Origin: Methanosarcina mazei S-6
GTDB lineage: Archaea > Halobacteriota > Methanosarcinia > Methanosarcinales > Methanosarcinaceae
Reading direction: 5' to 3'
DNA length: 64,000 nt
NCBI RefSeq assembly: GCF_000970205.1
Contig: NZ_CP009512.1
Span: 1,054,001-1,118,000, forward strand
Part shown: positions 9,128 through 18,162 of the stretch, one piece after another
Position numbering within the stretch: the first letter of the stretch is position 1
How the letters are laid out: every line of letters starts with the position of its first letter
Program-made: the position numbers and the translations under genes
The notes under the pieces: generated by a model
What the model was told of the DNA's origin: nothing
The model's database searches: none
Seen by the model: only the letters and a program-made list of their open reading frames with translations

Positions 9128-9421
9128 GTGGGAAAGGTTATCGTGACTAAGTTCTTCAGTTATTGTTATTCCCTCCTGTTTAGAAATATGGAATTCATGG
9201 TATAAATTTTATCTGGATTTAAGATGAATTTTCATACTGTTACCACGGAAGAAAAAAGGAAATATAAATATAGAGTGGAAAAGCCGTTGATTTGTTTCTT
9301 ATTTTTTTGGAGAACTTCCGGGCTAGCTGGTAAAATCCCTGGATATGGTAATCAAACCCGGATATGAGACAAAAACCGGTTTCAGGAAGAATCGAGAGGG
9401 CAGCCGTGAAGACTGCCTTTC

Positions 9422-9488
9422 AGATTTTTCTTCTCTTAGATTTTTTCTTCTCTTAGATTTTTTCTTCTTTTAGATTTTTTCTTCTTTT
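9422..9488 (+). repeat. Pyrimidine-rich 17-bp tandem repeat, four copies
   Basis: Four head-to-tail units of AGATTTTTTCTTCTCTT or a one-base variant run into the stop codon of leuC, which reads on the other strand. On the leuC transcript the tract is purine-rich and forms the very end of the gene and its 3' UTR. No hairpin is visible. Confidence 0.85.
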
Positions 9489-10728
9489 ATATCTTCCTCG
9501 GGTCAGTGATTTCGCCTGTAAGTGCAGAAGCTGCTGCGGTTGCGGGAGACGCAAGATAGATAAAGCCGTCTTTTCCCATCCTGCCTTTAAAGTTCCTGTT
9601 TGCGGTTGAAACACAGACTTCGCCTTCCCCAAGAACGCCCTGATGAGCGCCAAGGCAGGGCCCGCAGCCAGGGGTTGCAAGGGTCACACCGGCTTTCAGC
9701 AGGATTTCCATTGTCCCATTCTTGATTGCTGCAAGGAGGGTTGAGCGGGATGCAGGGATTATGATTGTCCTGACTGTAACCTTTTTTCCTTTCAGGACTG
9801 ATGCTGCTACTTCGAGGTCTTCAAGCCTTCCGTTGGTGCACGTCCCTATAAAGACCTGGTCCACGTGAGTCCCTTCAACCTCCCCTACTGGCTTTACGTT
9901 ATCCACCTGGTGGGGGCAGGCGACCTGGGGCTCTATGTCTCCGGCATCATAAACAAACTCTTTAAGATAAGAAGCATCAGGGTCTGAATACACAGGTTCA
10001 TAAGGAGCAACTGCCCTGTTTTTCAGGAAATCAAAGGTCTTTTCGTCGGGAGGGACTATTCCGGTCTTTGCTCCCATCTCGATTGCCATGTTGCAGAGCG
10101 TCATCCTGCCGGCAACAGAAAGTTCGCTGATTGCCTGCCCGTAAAACTCAACTGCTTTATAGGTTGCACCTGCAATTCCTGTTTTTCCTATCAGGTAAAG
10201 GGTAAGGTCTTTTGCGTAAACGTGTTTGTCAAGGCTTCCTTCAACTGTCATCCTGAAGCTTTCCGGTACCTTGAACCAGAGCTTTCCCGTAGCAAAGATT
10301 TCAGCCATATCGGTTGCCCCGACTCCAGTTGCAAAAGCCCCGAAAGCCCCGTATGTACAGGAATGAGAGTCAGCTCCGACGAGCAGTTTTCCAGGCAGTG
10401 CAAAGCCGTTTTCAGGAAGAACCTGATGGCAGATCCCTTCTCCTATTTCATAGAAATTGGGTATACTCTGTTCCCTTACCCATTCTCGGATCTCTTTTTG
10501 CAGGGTAGCTGATGTCTCGGTGTTTGCAGGGGCAATATGGTCAAAAGGAATCACAATTCTTGAGGGGTCCCAGACCCTTTCCATCTCCATTTCCTTAAAA
10601 GCATTTACCGCAAGTATTGATGTGCCGTCATGCGCCATCGCATAGTCCACATCTGCCAGCACAAAATCATTAGCCTTTACCTCTTTTCCTGCTGCCCGGG
10701 AAAAGATTTTTTCGCTGATTGTTCCCAG
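9487..10728 (-). CDS. leuC: 3-isopropylmalate dehydratase / homoaconitase large subunit
   Basis: Aconitase-family large subunit that isomerises 2- and 3-isopropylmalate (leucine synthesis) or homocitrate analogues (coenzyme B synthesis, HACN/AksD type); sequence alone does not separate these. Cluster ligands are visible in [14 protein letters not shown] and [13 protein letters not shown], and the C-terminal NRNFKGRMG motif is present. The first ATG-like codon (GTG 10662) would remove conserved N-terminal sequence. The frame continues upstream as [20 protein letters not shown] to a CTG at 10728 with GGAGG spaced 7 nt before it, giving the normal length of 413 aa. The start therefore appears to be CTG. 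No small subunit gene is adjacent. Confidence 0.88.
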   Translation of the reverse strand: MGTISEKIFSRAAGKEVKANDFVLADVDYAMAHDGTSILAVNAFKEMEMERVWDPSRIVIPFDHIAPANTETSATLQKEIREWVREQSIPNFYEIGEGICHQVLPENGFALPGKLLVGADSHSCTYGAFGAFATGVGATDMAEIFATGKLWFKVPESFRMTVEGSLDKHVYAKDLTLYLIGKTGIAGATYKAVEFYGQAISELSVAGRMTLCNMAIEMGAKTGIVPPDEKTFDFLKNRAVAPYEPVYSDPDASYLKEFVYDAGDIEPQVACPHQVDNVKPVGEVEGTHVDQVFIGTCTNGRLEDLEVAASVLKGKKVTVRTIIIPASRSTLLAAIKNGTMEILLKAGVTLATPGCGPCLGAHQGVLGEGEVCVSTANRNFKGRMGKDGFIYLASPATAAASALTGEITDPRKI

Positions 10729-10754
10729 AAGTAAGCCTCCTTTCCAATATTGAA

Positions 10755-10817
10755 TGATAATTTACGATAATGAAATGATAATTTACGATAGTGAAATGAT
10801 AATTTCAGATAATCAAA
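10755..10817. repeat. 21-bp tandem repeat, three copies, upstream of leuC
   Basis: Three units of TGATAATTTACGATAATGAAA with few changes sit 27-90 bp upstream of the leuC start, in its presumed promoter or 5' UTR. The rest of the interval up to 11138 has no gene I can support. AGAGGAGG near 11122 is the ribosome-binding site of the next gene. Confidence 0.85.
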
Positions 10818-11138
10818 TAATAATGAATGGTATAGTGAAGAAATTAAGGCTTTAGAACTCATTATAACGAAATATATATACTTAATGGATTTGGGGATTT
10901 AGGCTATTCAAAAATAAATTTAAGTTATATTTCTCTTAATCTGCCCTGCGAAGTGTCCTGAGCGCCGGGATACTGTGGAGTAAAAAGTTTTATGCCTGCT
11001 CAAGACACTTATTATTGCAGCCTGGAGATTAATAAGGCTCTTTTAACGGGGACCTTCTCGTGATAGTAATTCGGAAGCGGTCTGCTAATTGAAGTCCTCA
11101 AAAAGAGCACTGAAACAGGTTATGAGAGGAGGTTTAAT

Positions 11139-11558
11139 ATGACGTCAAAATTGATGGACTACTTTAACAAACAGCCCAGAATTGGGGTCCTCAGCACATC
11201 GACCAAAGACGGAAAGGTAGATTCGGCTGTTTTCGGCTCACCCCATATGATCGATGAAAATACCGTTGTAATTGCAACAGGCAAGAACAGGACATTCTCA
11301 AACCTTCAGGAAAATCCTTACGCGATGTTCCTCATCATGGAGCCAGGAGCTGAGATTATGGATTGGAAAGGGATCAGGGTTTATATGAAGATGAAGGAAT
11401 CTGCGACTTCCGGAGAGATGCTTGACATGATCAAAGGTCAGATCGCAAAAATGGCCGGAGAGGAAGCGGGAAAAATGATATACGCAACTGCCACCTTCGA
11501 GATCATTGAGCTGAGGCCTCTTGTTGATATGGGACAGGGCTGGGAGAAGTCGATCTGA
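11139..11558 (+). CDS. Pyridoxamine 5'-phosphate oxidase-family (FMN split-barrel) protein
   Basis: A 139-aa single-domain protein of the flavin-binding split-barrel superfamily. MDYFNKQPRIGVLSTSTKDG and the later NRTFSNLQENPYAMFLI are the typical strand and FMN-phosphate region. Family members bind FMN or F420 and reduce diverse substrates; the substrate here is unknown. AGGAGG lies 6 nt before the ATG. It stands alone just outside the duplicated region, with the first hdrB fragment converging on it. Confidence 0.85.
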   Translation: MTSKLMDYFNKQPRIGVLSTSTKDGKVDSAVFGSPHMIDENTVVIATGKNRTFSNLQENPYAMFLIMEPGAEIMDWKGIRVYMKMKESATSGEMLDMIKGQIAKMAGEEAGKMIYATATFEIIELRPLVDMGQGWEKSI

Positions 11559-11673
11559 GATTTCAAAATTTACAGAATAAAGGCAGGGAAAAAGTAAGCC
11601 CTGCATGAAAGGTGCCTGAAAAAAAATAAAATCAAAATAAAAAAGGTGACCGGCTCAACATTAAAACGGGATT

Positions 11674-11976
11674 TTATATTATACCGGCTTTTTCAAGAAA
11701 ACCTTCCAGAGGCACGGAGTGAGTCTGGAAACCGCATACTTTGTAGGGGTCTGCTCCCAGTGAGAGAGCTACGAACTGGGCAATATTCATGTGTACCATG
11801 TCGTACTCTACCCCGAACTCTTTTTCAATCACAGGCTGGTAGCGGTCGTACTGGATATGGCAGTTCGGGCACATATGGATCATTAACTCCACCCCAGCTC
11901 TCTGGAGGCTGTCGAGTTTGGTTTTGGTAACCTGGAGAGAGGTGTTTTTGTTAAGGTGGAGCTGGGAAAAGCCCAT
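11674..11976 (-). pseudogene. hdrB 3'-terminal fragment, copy 1
   Basis: The 100-codon frame MGFSQLHLNKNTSLQVTKTK...FLEKAGII matches the C-terminus of the intact HdrB at 31195-32139, including HMCPNCHIQYD from the second CCG motif. Homology begins a few codons before the internal Met (RTLTCGMG) and then stops abruptly. There is no Shine-Dalgarno sequence, and the N-terminal cluster-binding half is absent. It is the outermost copy of four, and marks the left edge of the duplicated region. Confidence 0.9.
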
Positions 11977-12119
11977 TCCACAGGTGAGGGTACGGGCAGT
12001 ATTTTATCAGAACTTTTGCTGTAAGACTGTTAGGTATTCACAAATATCACTAAATGTGAGTATAAATTGTGCTCCTGACGTTTGAATATAAATTCTTGAA
12101 TATATGATGAGGCAATATG

Positions 12120-12394
12120 TTTATATATATAATTTCTGGCCAAATCATCAAACTATCAAAGGTCAAGGAATTATTACAGGCTCAAAATAAGTATGAAAAA
12201 CAATTGTTCGAGAGTTTACACAGAAAACTTATAAGGAGCTAACTAAGAGTAATTTATGGAGTTCAAAAGTACTTTCCAAGTTCACCCGAACTCCATAAAA
12301 TCTGCCCTAAGAGGCAATGATTATGTTAGCTTTGCGTATATTTAAGCTTGCTTGATCCTGCCTCCTAGGGAAAAAATAACTAGGAGTTAGACGA
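12120..12394 (+). promoter_or_regulatory. Promoter and structured leader of C39-like gene 1
   Basis: TTTATATATATAA at 12120-12132 is a strong archaeal TATA box, predicting a start near 12151 and a leader of about 240 nt. The leader contains an upstream ORF (12256-12345) overlapping a 12-bp stem, TTTATGGAGTTC with GAACTCCATAAA. A second hairpin, CTCCTAG (12362-12368) with CTAGGAG (12380-12386), contains the peptidase Shine-Dalgarno sequence. The layout is repeated in copies 2 and 3. Function is inferred from sequence only. Confidence 0.7.
12256..12345 (+). CDS. Leader peptide ORF, copy 1
   Basis: A 29-codon frame (MEFKSTFQVHPNSIKSALRG...YVSFAYI) ends 16 nt before the hairpin that covers the C39 gene ribosome-binding site. 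Copy 2 is identical. Copy 3 differs widely in the middle yet keeps frame and length. Translation could alter folding of the hairpins around it. It may still be a by-product of conserved RNA structure. Confidence 0.45.
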   Translation: MEFKSTFQVHPNSIKSALRGNDYVSFAYI

Positions 12395-13633
12395 ATGATT
12401 AAGAACAAAATTGGAATCGGAACGCTAATTTTATTAATTCTGCTGGTTGTTATGGCATTGATACCAGCCGTAAGTGCACAGGAAGAAAAAGATTATTCTG
12501 TAACCACTGAGAATGCTTTTAAGCATGCTAATGCAAACATGATAAGTTTTATAGCAGCCGGCACACCAGGCTTTGAGAACTGGACAGGGGCATCTGTTGA
12601 TCCCAATCCACTAGAGCTTTATGACATAAATGGTAAAAAATTATTTTTTCGATTCTCAGTATATAAAGAAAATAAATTAATAGATACAATCGACGTTTGT
12701 GCCGATAAAACGTTGGGACCTTCAATCTATGACATTGTATTTGATCCTGAACCTTATAAAGCGACTGAAGCCATGAAAAAATCAATAGAAATAGCCAAAA
12801 GTGAATATTCAGATGGGAAAATCAAATCAACCAATTTGGTTGTATACAGCTATCCAAGGATAGGGGCGATGACTGTGGTGAAAGACAAGACCACTGGAAT
12901 TGAACACCGGATATTTGTAGATGCTTACTCCCTTAATGAGGTTGAAGATAAACCCGCAACTGAAACAGAACCTGGAATATGGTCAATGTATGACAAGATT
13001 TTGACAAATGGAAAGGAAAACAATTTAAAGGAATGGCAAAAAAGTGATGAACTTGCCAAATCTATAGAACAAGCAGCAGCTAATAAAGGAGTTAATATTA
13101 ATGCTGCAGTTACTGAAGAAAATATTAAAAAACTCAGTGACGAGGGAGTAGTGAAAAGTTCATTTACAGGTAAAATACTTGATATTAACGGTATTGGACA
13201 AGAACGAGATGTCTTTTGTGGCCCAGCATGTATCCGAATGGTTTGTAAATATTATAATCAACCGACTCCCATCCCTACGCAGGATACAATCTATAGGGGT
13301 GATGGACTATGGAATTGGAACCCTGCTTCCATATACACATCTGGGCTCTCAGCTAATGATGTTGTAGTGTGGGCTACATATAGATGGGGAAAAACGGGAA
13401 CTATAGCTAGTAGTTTTTCTGATAGTGTCGCTATATCAGAAATTGAAAACAATAGACCATTCTTCAGTATGATTCCAGGTCATTTTCGACTTTGTAAAGG
13501 ATACATAGTTCAAGATGGGTATACATATTTGCGCATTAATGACCCACTGCCTGTTGGTTCGACATATGGTAATCCAGGATTACTTGAACGCACATACGGC
13601 AGTTCAGAATCTACACGTATATATGTAAGGTAA
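12395..13633 (+). CDS. Secreted C39-like cysteine peptidase homologue 1
   Basis: The 412-aa protein has a signal peptide (about 1-29, ending AVSA-QE) and a region of about 30-240 with a pro-domain-like pattern (LYDINGKKLFFRFSVY, later IGAMTVVKDKTTG). The C-terminal papain-like domain resembles peptidase C39: Gln269 is followed at x5 by Cys275 (GQERDVFCGPACI), with His363 (PGHFRLCKG) and Asp383 (INDP). These match the oxyanion Gln and the Cys/His/Asp triad. There is no C-terminal anchor, so it is probably released or held at the cell surface. AGGAG lies 8 nt before ATG, inside a hairpin. No substrate is known. A YVTN gene follows. Confidence 0.8.
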   Translation: MIKNKIGIGTLILLILLVVMALIPAVSAQEEKDYSVTTENAFKHANANMISFIAAGTPGFENWTGASVDPNPLELYDINGKKLFFRFSVYKENKLIDTIDVCADKTLGPSIYDIVFDPEPYKATEAMKKSIEIAKSEYSDGKIKSTNLVVYSYPRIGAMTVVKDKTTGIEHRIFVDAYSLNEVEDKPATETEPGIWSMYDKILTNGKENNLKEWQKSDELAKSIEQAAANKGVNINAAVTEENIKKLSDEGVVKSSFTGKILDINGIGQERDVFCGPACIRMVCKYYNQPTPIPTQDTIYRGDGLWNWNPASIYTSGLSANDVVVWATYRWGKTGTIASSFSDSVAISEIENNRPFFSMIPGHFRLCKGYIVQDGYTYLRINDPLPVGSTYGNPGLLERTYGSSESTRIYVR

Positions 13634-13644
13634 AAATTCCTCAG

Positions 13645-13729
13645 AGGAGGTTGATAAACTTCTGGTTTCAACGGTTTCTATGAACCTATATAATAACCAG
13701 CCAAAGATTGGGGTTTATCGAAACCTCCT
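13645..13729 (+). terminator. 3' hairpin after C39-like gene 1
   Basis: AGGAGGTTGATAAAC (13645-13659) pairs with GTTTATCGAAACCTCCT (13713-13729), with an inner CTGGTT/AACCAG stem. A hairpin with different but still paired bases follows homologue 3 (20912-20988). It could be a terminator or an mRNA-stabilising end; there is no long U tract directly after it. Confidence 0.6.
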
Positions 13730-13816
13730 TATTTATAGGGTGCTGGTATAAACTAAATCTAGGAGAGGGTCGCTGATGTTGTTACTTTTTGATGAGTCCA
13801 TAAGCTGGGATTTAAA

Positions 13817-15250
13817 ATGGAAGAAATAACGTATGATAAAACATATCGAGAGCATACTCTCATAAGAGTTTTGGGAATGACTTCACTTACGATTTTAATA
13901 TTGGCTGGTGTAGCAGGTGCGGCTCCATTTGCATATGTGACAAATCTGGGGGATTATAATCAGAGAGGTTATTATTACGACATGAATTATAATGGTACTG
14001 TTCCTACTCCTACTGTCGCTGTAATTGACACAGCAACTAACAATGTTACAGCCAGAGTGCCTCTTGGAGGAGGGTGGCCTGTAGGAATTGTGGTCAACCC
14101 TGCAGGAACAAAGTTATATGTAGCGTCCGCAGCTATAGACGTTTGCACTGTTTATGTAATTGATACAGCTGCAAATACGGTTAGCGCCAAAGTGAATATA
14201 GGAAGCAGTTATCCTTCGGGAATTACAGTTAACCCTGCAGGAACAAGAGTTTATGTGCCGAAGCAGCGTGACAACACAGATATCTCTGTAATTAACACAG
14301 CAACAAATACCTTAATGGCACCGATTATTGTGGAGCAAAGTACTCATAATGTTGCAATCACACCAGATGGAAAAAAAATCTATGTCACGAACTTTCGCGG
14401 CAACATTACTTCTGTAATTGACGCGGCTACAAACAAAGTTACAGGCAGCGCGTCTGTAGGAGACTCCCCTTGTGGCATTGCAGTCACACCGGACGGAAAA
14501 AAAGTATACATAACTAACTATAACAGCAGCACTGTCTCTGTAATTAATACAGCCACGGATAATGTAATAACCACTGTGTCTGTAGGAAGCTTACCTGACC
14601 GTGTTGCAGTCACTTCTGATGGAAACAAAGTATATGTAGCTGGCAGCAGCACTGTCTCTGTAATTGATACAGCCACGGATACTGTAATAGCCACTGTGCC
14701 TGTAGGAACTTCTTCTCGTGAAATTGTAATTAGTCCAGATGGAAGTAAGGTATATTTAGGGAACTTCTACAATAAAAGTGTCACTGTAATTAATACAAAA
14801 ACAAACACTGTCACGGCCACAGTGCCTGTGGGAGAATGGCCCCTGGGAATCGCAGTCACACCGGACGGAAAAAAGGTATATGTGACAAACGCCGAAAGCG
14901 ACAATGTCTCAGTGATTGACACAGCCACAAACACTGTTACGGCTACGGTAAATGCAGGAATCTATCCTACTGGGATTGTAATTGTGCCTCTTAAGGATTC
15001 CAATATGACTGCCCAAAGTACAGGGACAACATCCAATGCAACTGAAGACATAGGGGTTAAAGAAACGAACTTGCCATCTGAAGAAATAAACACTGTCGAA
15101 CTCAATAATTCAAAAAAGAATGATTCAGAATCCGATAATGGCAGTAGCTCAAATGAAAACGAATCAAGTAAAAATAACTCTACTCCAGGTTTTGGACTAT
15201 TGGGAAGCTTGACCTGCCTGTATGGTGGATGGAAGTTAAGGAAGAAGTAA
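13817..15250 (+). CDS. YVTN beta-propeller surface protein 1
   Basis: The 477-aa protein has an N-terminal membrane-type signal (about 17-37, LIRVLGMTSLTILILAGVAG). About eight propeller blades follow, each with the pattern VAVTPDGKKVYVTN...VSVIDTATNTVTATVPVG. A Ser/Asn/Glu-rich linker at about 400-455 leads to a C-terminal TPGF motif, a short hydrophobic helix and WKLRKK. That tail resembles PGF-CTERM signals processed by archaeosortase. The protein is probably a cell-surface beta-propeller for binding. It follows C39-like gene 1, separated by the 3' hairpin. Confidence 0.88.
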   Translation: MEEITYDKTYREHTLIRVLGMTSLTILILAGVAGAAPFAYVTNLGDYNQRGYYYDMNYNGTVPTPTVAVIDTATNNVTARVPLGGGWPVGIVVNPAGTKLYVASAAIDVCTVYVIDTAANTVSAKVNIGSSYPSGITVNPAGTRVYVPKQRDNTDISVINTATNTLMAPIIVEQSTHNVAITPDGKKIYVTNFRGNITSVIDAATNKVTGSASVGDSPCGIAVTPDGKKVYITNYNSSTVSVINTATDNVITTVSVGSLPDRVAVTSDGNKVYVAGSSTVSVIDTATDTVIATVPVGTSSREIVISPDGSKVYLGNFYNKSVTVINTKTNTVTATVPVGEWPLGIAVTPDGKKVYVTNAESDNVSVIDTATNTVTATVNAGIYPTGIVIVPLKDSNMTAQSTGTTSNATEDIGVKETNLPSEEINTVELNNSKKNDSESDNGSSSNENESSKNNSTPGFGLLGSLTCLYGGWKLRKK

Positions 15251-15255
15251 GTGCC

Positions 15256-15372
15256 AAAATGGGTTTTGCTGTCGTTAGCAACAACACTACTTCTGTAATT
15301 GATGCGACTACAAACACTGTTACAGCCACAGTGCCTGTAGGACTTGCTCATTTAGGAACAACTTTCGGCAAA
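15256..15372 (+). pseudogene. YVTN blade fragment
   Basis: Directly after the YVTN stop, the sequence encodes VVSNNTTSVIDATTNTVTAT and VPVG, one blade of another YVTN protein, then breaks into the downstream flank of hdrB. There is no start or signal sequence. It is a remnant of a second YVTN copy lost at the junction between duplicated units. Confidence 0.75.
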
Positions 15373-15437
15373 GCCAAAAAAGTGATTGGAAAAAATCGAA
15401 ATAAAAAAGATGACTGGTTAAACTTTAAATCAGGTTT

Positions 15438-15740
15438 TTAGATTATACCGGCCTTTTCAAGAAAACATTCCAGAGGCACGGAGTGAGTCTGGAAACCGCA
15501 AACTTTGTAGGGGTCTGCTCCCATTGAAAGAGCTACGAACTGGGCAATATTCATGTGTACCATGTCGTACTCTACCCCGTACTCTTTTTCAATCACAGAC
15601 TGGTAGCGGTCGTACTGGATATGACAGTTCGGGCACATATGGATCATTAACTCCACACCGGCTCTCTGGAGGCTGTCTAGCTTGGTTTTGGTGACCTGGA
15701 GAGAGGTGTTTTTGTTAAGGTGGAGATGGGAAAAGCCCAT
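15438..15740 (-). pseudogene. hdrB 3'-terminal fragment, copy 2
   Basis: Same extent as copy 1, with few changes (FSHLHLNK, QSVIEKEYG, PLECFLEKAG). Downstream flank AAGTGATTGGAAAAAATCGAAATAAAAAA is shared with the intact hdrB at 31139, showing that duplication included DNA beyond the hdrB stop. The frame is intact but has no ribosome-binding site. Confidence 0.9.
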
Positions 15741-15883
15741 TCCGCAGGTGAGGGTACGGGCAGTATTTTATCAGAACTTTTGCTGTAAGACTGTTAGGTA
15801 TTCACAAATATCACTAAATGTGAGTATAAATTGTGCTCCTGACGTTTGAATATAAATTCTTGAATATATGATGAGGCAATATG

Positions 15884-16168
15884 TTTATATATATAATTTC
15901 TGGCCAAATCATCAAACTATCAAAGGTCAAGGAATTATTACAGACTATTACAGACTCAAAATTAGTTCGAAAATCGAATTGTTTGAGAATTTACACAGAA
16001 AACTTATAAGGAGCTAACTAAGAGTAATTTATGGAGTTCAAAAGTACTTTCCAAGTTCACCCGAACTCCATAAAATCTGCCCTAAGAGGCAATGATTATG
16101 TTAGCTTTGCGTATATTTAAGCTTGCTTGATTCTGCCTCCTAGGGAAAAATAACTAGGAGTTAGACAA
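15884..16168 (+). promoter_or_regulatory. Promoter and structured leader of C39-like gene 2
   Basis: TATA box TTTATATATATAA at 15884-15896. From about 15760 onward the sequence is almost identical to leader 1, with a short duplication (ATTACAGACT) near 15945. The hairpin CTCCTAG (16137-16143) with CTAGGAG (16154-16160) again covers the Shine-Dalgarno sequence, 8 nt before ATG 16169. Confidence 0.7.
16031..16120 (+). CDS. Leader peptide ORF, copy 2
   Basis: 29 codons, identical in sequence to copy 1 (12256-12345). Identity points to recent duplication or gene conversion, so it adds little independent evidence for translation. Confidence 0.4.
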   Translation: MEFKSTFQVHPNSIKSALRGNDYVSFAYI

Positions 16169-17377
16169 ATGATTAAGAACAAAATTGGAATAGGATCGCT
16201 AATTTTAGCAATAATGCTGATTGGCATGGCATTGATACCAGCCGTAAGTGCACAGAAAGAGGATAATTATTCTGTAACTGCTGAAGAAGCTTTTAAGCAT
16301 GCCAATGCGCAAATGATAAACTTTATCGCAACTAACACATCAGGATTTGAAAACTGGACAGGGGCATCTATTGATTCCAAACAATTGGAGCTTTACGATC
16401 CAACTGGTCAAAAATTGTATTATCAATTTTCGGTCTATAAAAATAAAACCCTGATAGGTATAATCGACATTGCTGCAGATAAAAGGCTTGGGCAAACAGT
16501 CCAACTTGTTTTATTTGAGCCAAAGCCTTTTGATGCCACTACAGTTATGAATAAATCAATAGAAATCGCCAAAAATGAATACCCAGATGGAAAAATCAAA
16601 TCAACCCAGATGGTTGTATACGATTATCCTCTCGTAGGAGCAATGACTATAGTAAAGGACAAAATTACAGGAGATGAACATCGGATATTTGTGGATGCTT
16701 ATACCCTTGATGTGGTACCAGATAAACCTGCAACTGAAACCGAACCTGGAATATGGTCAATATATGAGCAGAGATTAAAGAATGGGATAGAAAATAATAT
16801 AAAACACTGGCAAAAAAGTGATGAACTTGTTAAATCTATAGAACAAGCAGCAGCTACTAAGGGAGTTAGTATTAATGCGGCAGTCACTGAAGAAAATATT
16901 AAAAAACTCAGTGCCGATATAACAAAATCGAGAACCGATGTTGAAGTAGATCTCGGTGCTACTGTATATGCGCAAATAACGAGCTACTACTGTGCTCCAG
17001 CAACTGCCAAAATGCTTACTAAATATTACAATGATGAAAGTCCTCACCAAACTACTATATATGAAATGATGAACGGGGTAGCTCCTAACGGGGTTTATAA
17101 TTCCGAGCAGTTACTTTATTATCATTCAAGCAGCGGATTAAATAAACCTAATTCATATGTAGAAGATTCTATTAACTTTGAAGAAGCTACTAATGAAATT
17201 GATAATGGAAGGCCTTTCAAGAGTGGAGTTACAGGTCATGCTCGAATGTGTCGTGGATACAAAATCAGTGGTTCGGATGAGTATTTGCGTATAGGTGATC
17301 CTAACCCTGTGTATTTCCGTATACCTTATTGGGAAGCATTTGGTTCTGAAGTTGACCGTATATATGTGAGGAGTTAA
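16169..17377 (+). CDS. Secreted C39-like cysteine peptidase homologue 2
   Basis: A 402-aa paralogue with signal peptide (about 1-29), pro-domain-like region, and papain-like domain. Gln269-x5-Cys275 (AQITSYYCAPATA), His357 (TGHARMCRG) and Asp377 (IGDP) are conserved. Its C-terminal domain differs from homologues 1 and 3 more than the N-terminal part does (short GDPNPVYFRIPYWEAFGSE ending), and defines a subtype with the truncated copy at 24444-25251. Both subtype members are followed 26-27 nt later by a UPF0228 gene, which suggests a functional pair. Confidence 0.8.
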   Translation: MIKNKIGIGSLILAIMLIGMALIPAVSAQKEDNYSVTAEEAFKHANAQMINFIATNTSGFENWTGASIDSKQLELYDPTGQKLYYQFSVYKNKTLIGIIDIAADKRLGQTVQLVLFEPKPFDATTVMNKSIEIAKNEYPDGKIKSTQMVVYDYPLVGAMTIVKDKITGDEHRIFVDAYTLDVVPDKPATETEPGIWSIYEQRLKNGIENNIKHWQKSDELVKSIEQAAATKGVSINAAVTEENIKKLSADITKSRTDVEVDLGATVYAQITSYYCAPATAKMLTKYYNDESPHQTTIYEMMNGVAPNGVYNSEQLLYYHSSSGLNKPNSYVEDSINFEEATNEIDNGRPFKSGVTGHARMCRGYKISGSDEYLRIGDPNPVYFRIPYWEAFGSEVDRIYVRS

Positions 17378-17403
17378 AACCCCTCATTTTTTTGGTGAAT
17401 GAT

Positions 17404-17940
17404 ATGAATAAAATTAGCAAAGTAGTACTTGTTTTTATAGTCATTCTAACTATCGTAATACTGATAAAGCAATCTCACGAAGTTAAAGTGGCTGCTTTAT
17501 TTATTCAATTTGAAAATGAAACTACTGAACCGGAAGTAGAAGCCATTCTTGAGAATTACGATATACCTGTGAATTATACCATAGACTGCAATTCTAATAT
17601 TTCGCGTGGAAAGTACTACATAAAAGCAGATGAAGATAAAATCAATGAATTGAGGAAAGATGAAAACTGGACTTCTGTAGTTGAACTCAAAAAAGGAAAT
17701 TATAACATAATTATGTTATCTGCAGAATTTGTTCCAGATGAAAATTTTCTTACAGTACTGGAAAAAAATAACCTTCAGTTGAAAAAGGCAGTCGTGTGTT
17801 ATATCCATTTTGGAAATGGATCACCAGACCGGGTTGTGGGAAAGAATTGTGTTCTGGAAAAGGATGCAATAAGGATAAAAAATGAGCTTGAAAAAAATGA
17901 GAAAGTTTTGATTGTAGGCCTCGATTATATTCAAGGATAA
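17404..17940 (+). CDS. UPF0228-family membrane-anchored protein 1
   Basis: Member of UPF0228, a family I know mainly from Methanosarcina and without known function. The 178-aa protein has one N-terminal membrane helix (VVLVFIVILTIVILI), with the rest predicted outside. Two tandem units of beta-alpha-beta-beta-alpha-beta type are apparent, the first from LFIQFENETTEPEVEAILEN to about residue 98. The pattern resembles I9 propeptide/inhibitor domains, which is my inference. ATG 17404 is preceded by GGTGA. It lies 26 nt behind C39-like gene 2 and is probably co-transcribed. Confidence 0.8.
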   Translation: MNKISKVVLVFIVILTIVILIKQSHEVKVAALFIQFENETTEPEVEAILENYDIPVNYTIDCNSNISRGKYYIKADEDKINELRKDENWTSVVELKKGNYNIIMLSAEFVPDENFLTVLEKNNLQLKKAVVCYIHFGNGSPDRVVGKNCVLEKDAIRIKNELEKNEKVLIVGLDYIQG

Positions 17941-17954
17941 TATTCTAAGCTTCA

Positions 17955-18162
17955 GGTCATTGGGAAGCTTGGCCGGCCTGTACGGTGGATGGAAGTTCAG
18001 AAAGAAGTAATAGGGGGATCGGAGGGATCGGATATTCAAAAGTCCTTGGCGACGTTTGTTCATTTTCTATCCGGATTGATACACAAACTGTTGAAGCCTC
18101 TGGTTCTGAAATTAACCGTATGTAAAAGGGATTAAAACCTCACATCTTTTTTAGGTGTTGGT
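17955..18162 (+). pseudogene. Remnant: YVTN tail joined to C39-like tail
   Basis: 17955-18010 encodes the C-terminal tail of a YVTN protein (LGSLAGLYGGWKFRKK and stop). The following stretch ends in a degraded C39-like C-terminus (GSEINRM then stop), then the leader of the next UPF0228 gene. Nearly the same composite recurs at 24040-24240 behind the intact YVTN 2, so this copy lost the body of its YVTN gene. Confidence 0.75.

Noticed and set aside
11674-11976. A functional single-domain HdrB-like redox protein
   Set aside because: It lacks the first CCG motif, a ribosome-binding site and a natural start; listed as a fragment, with its open frame noted as a finding.
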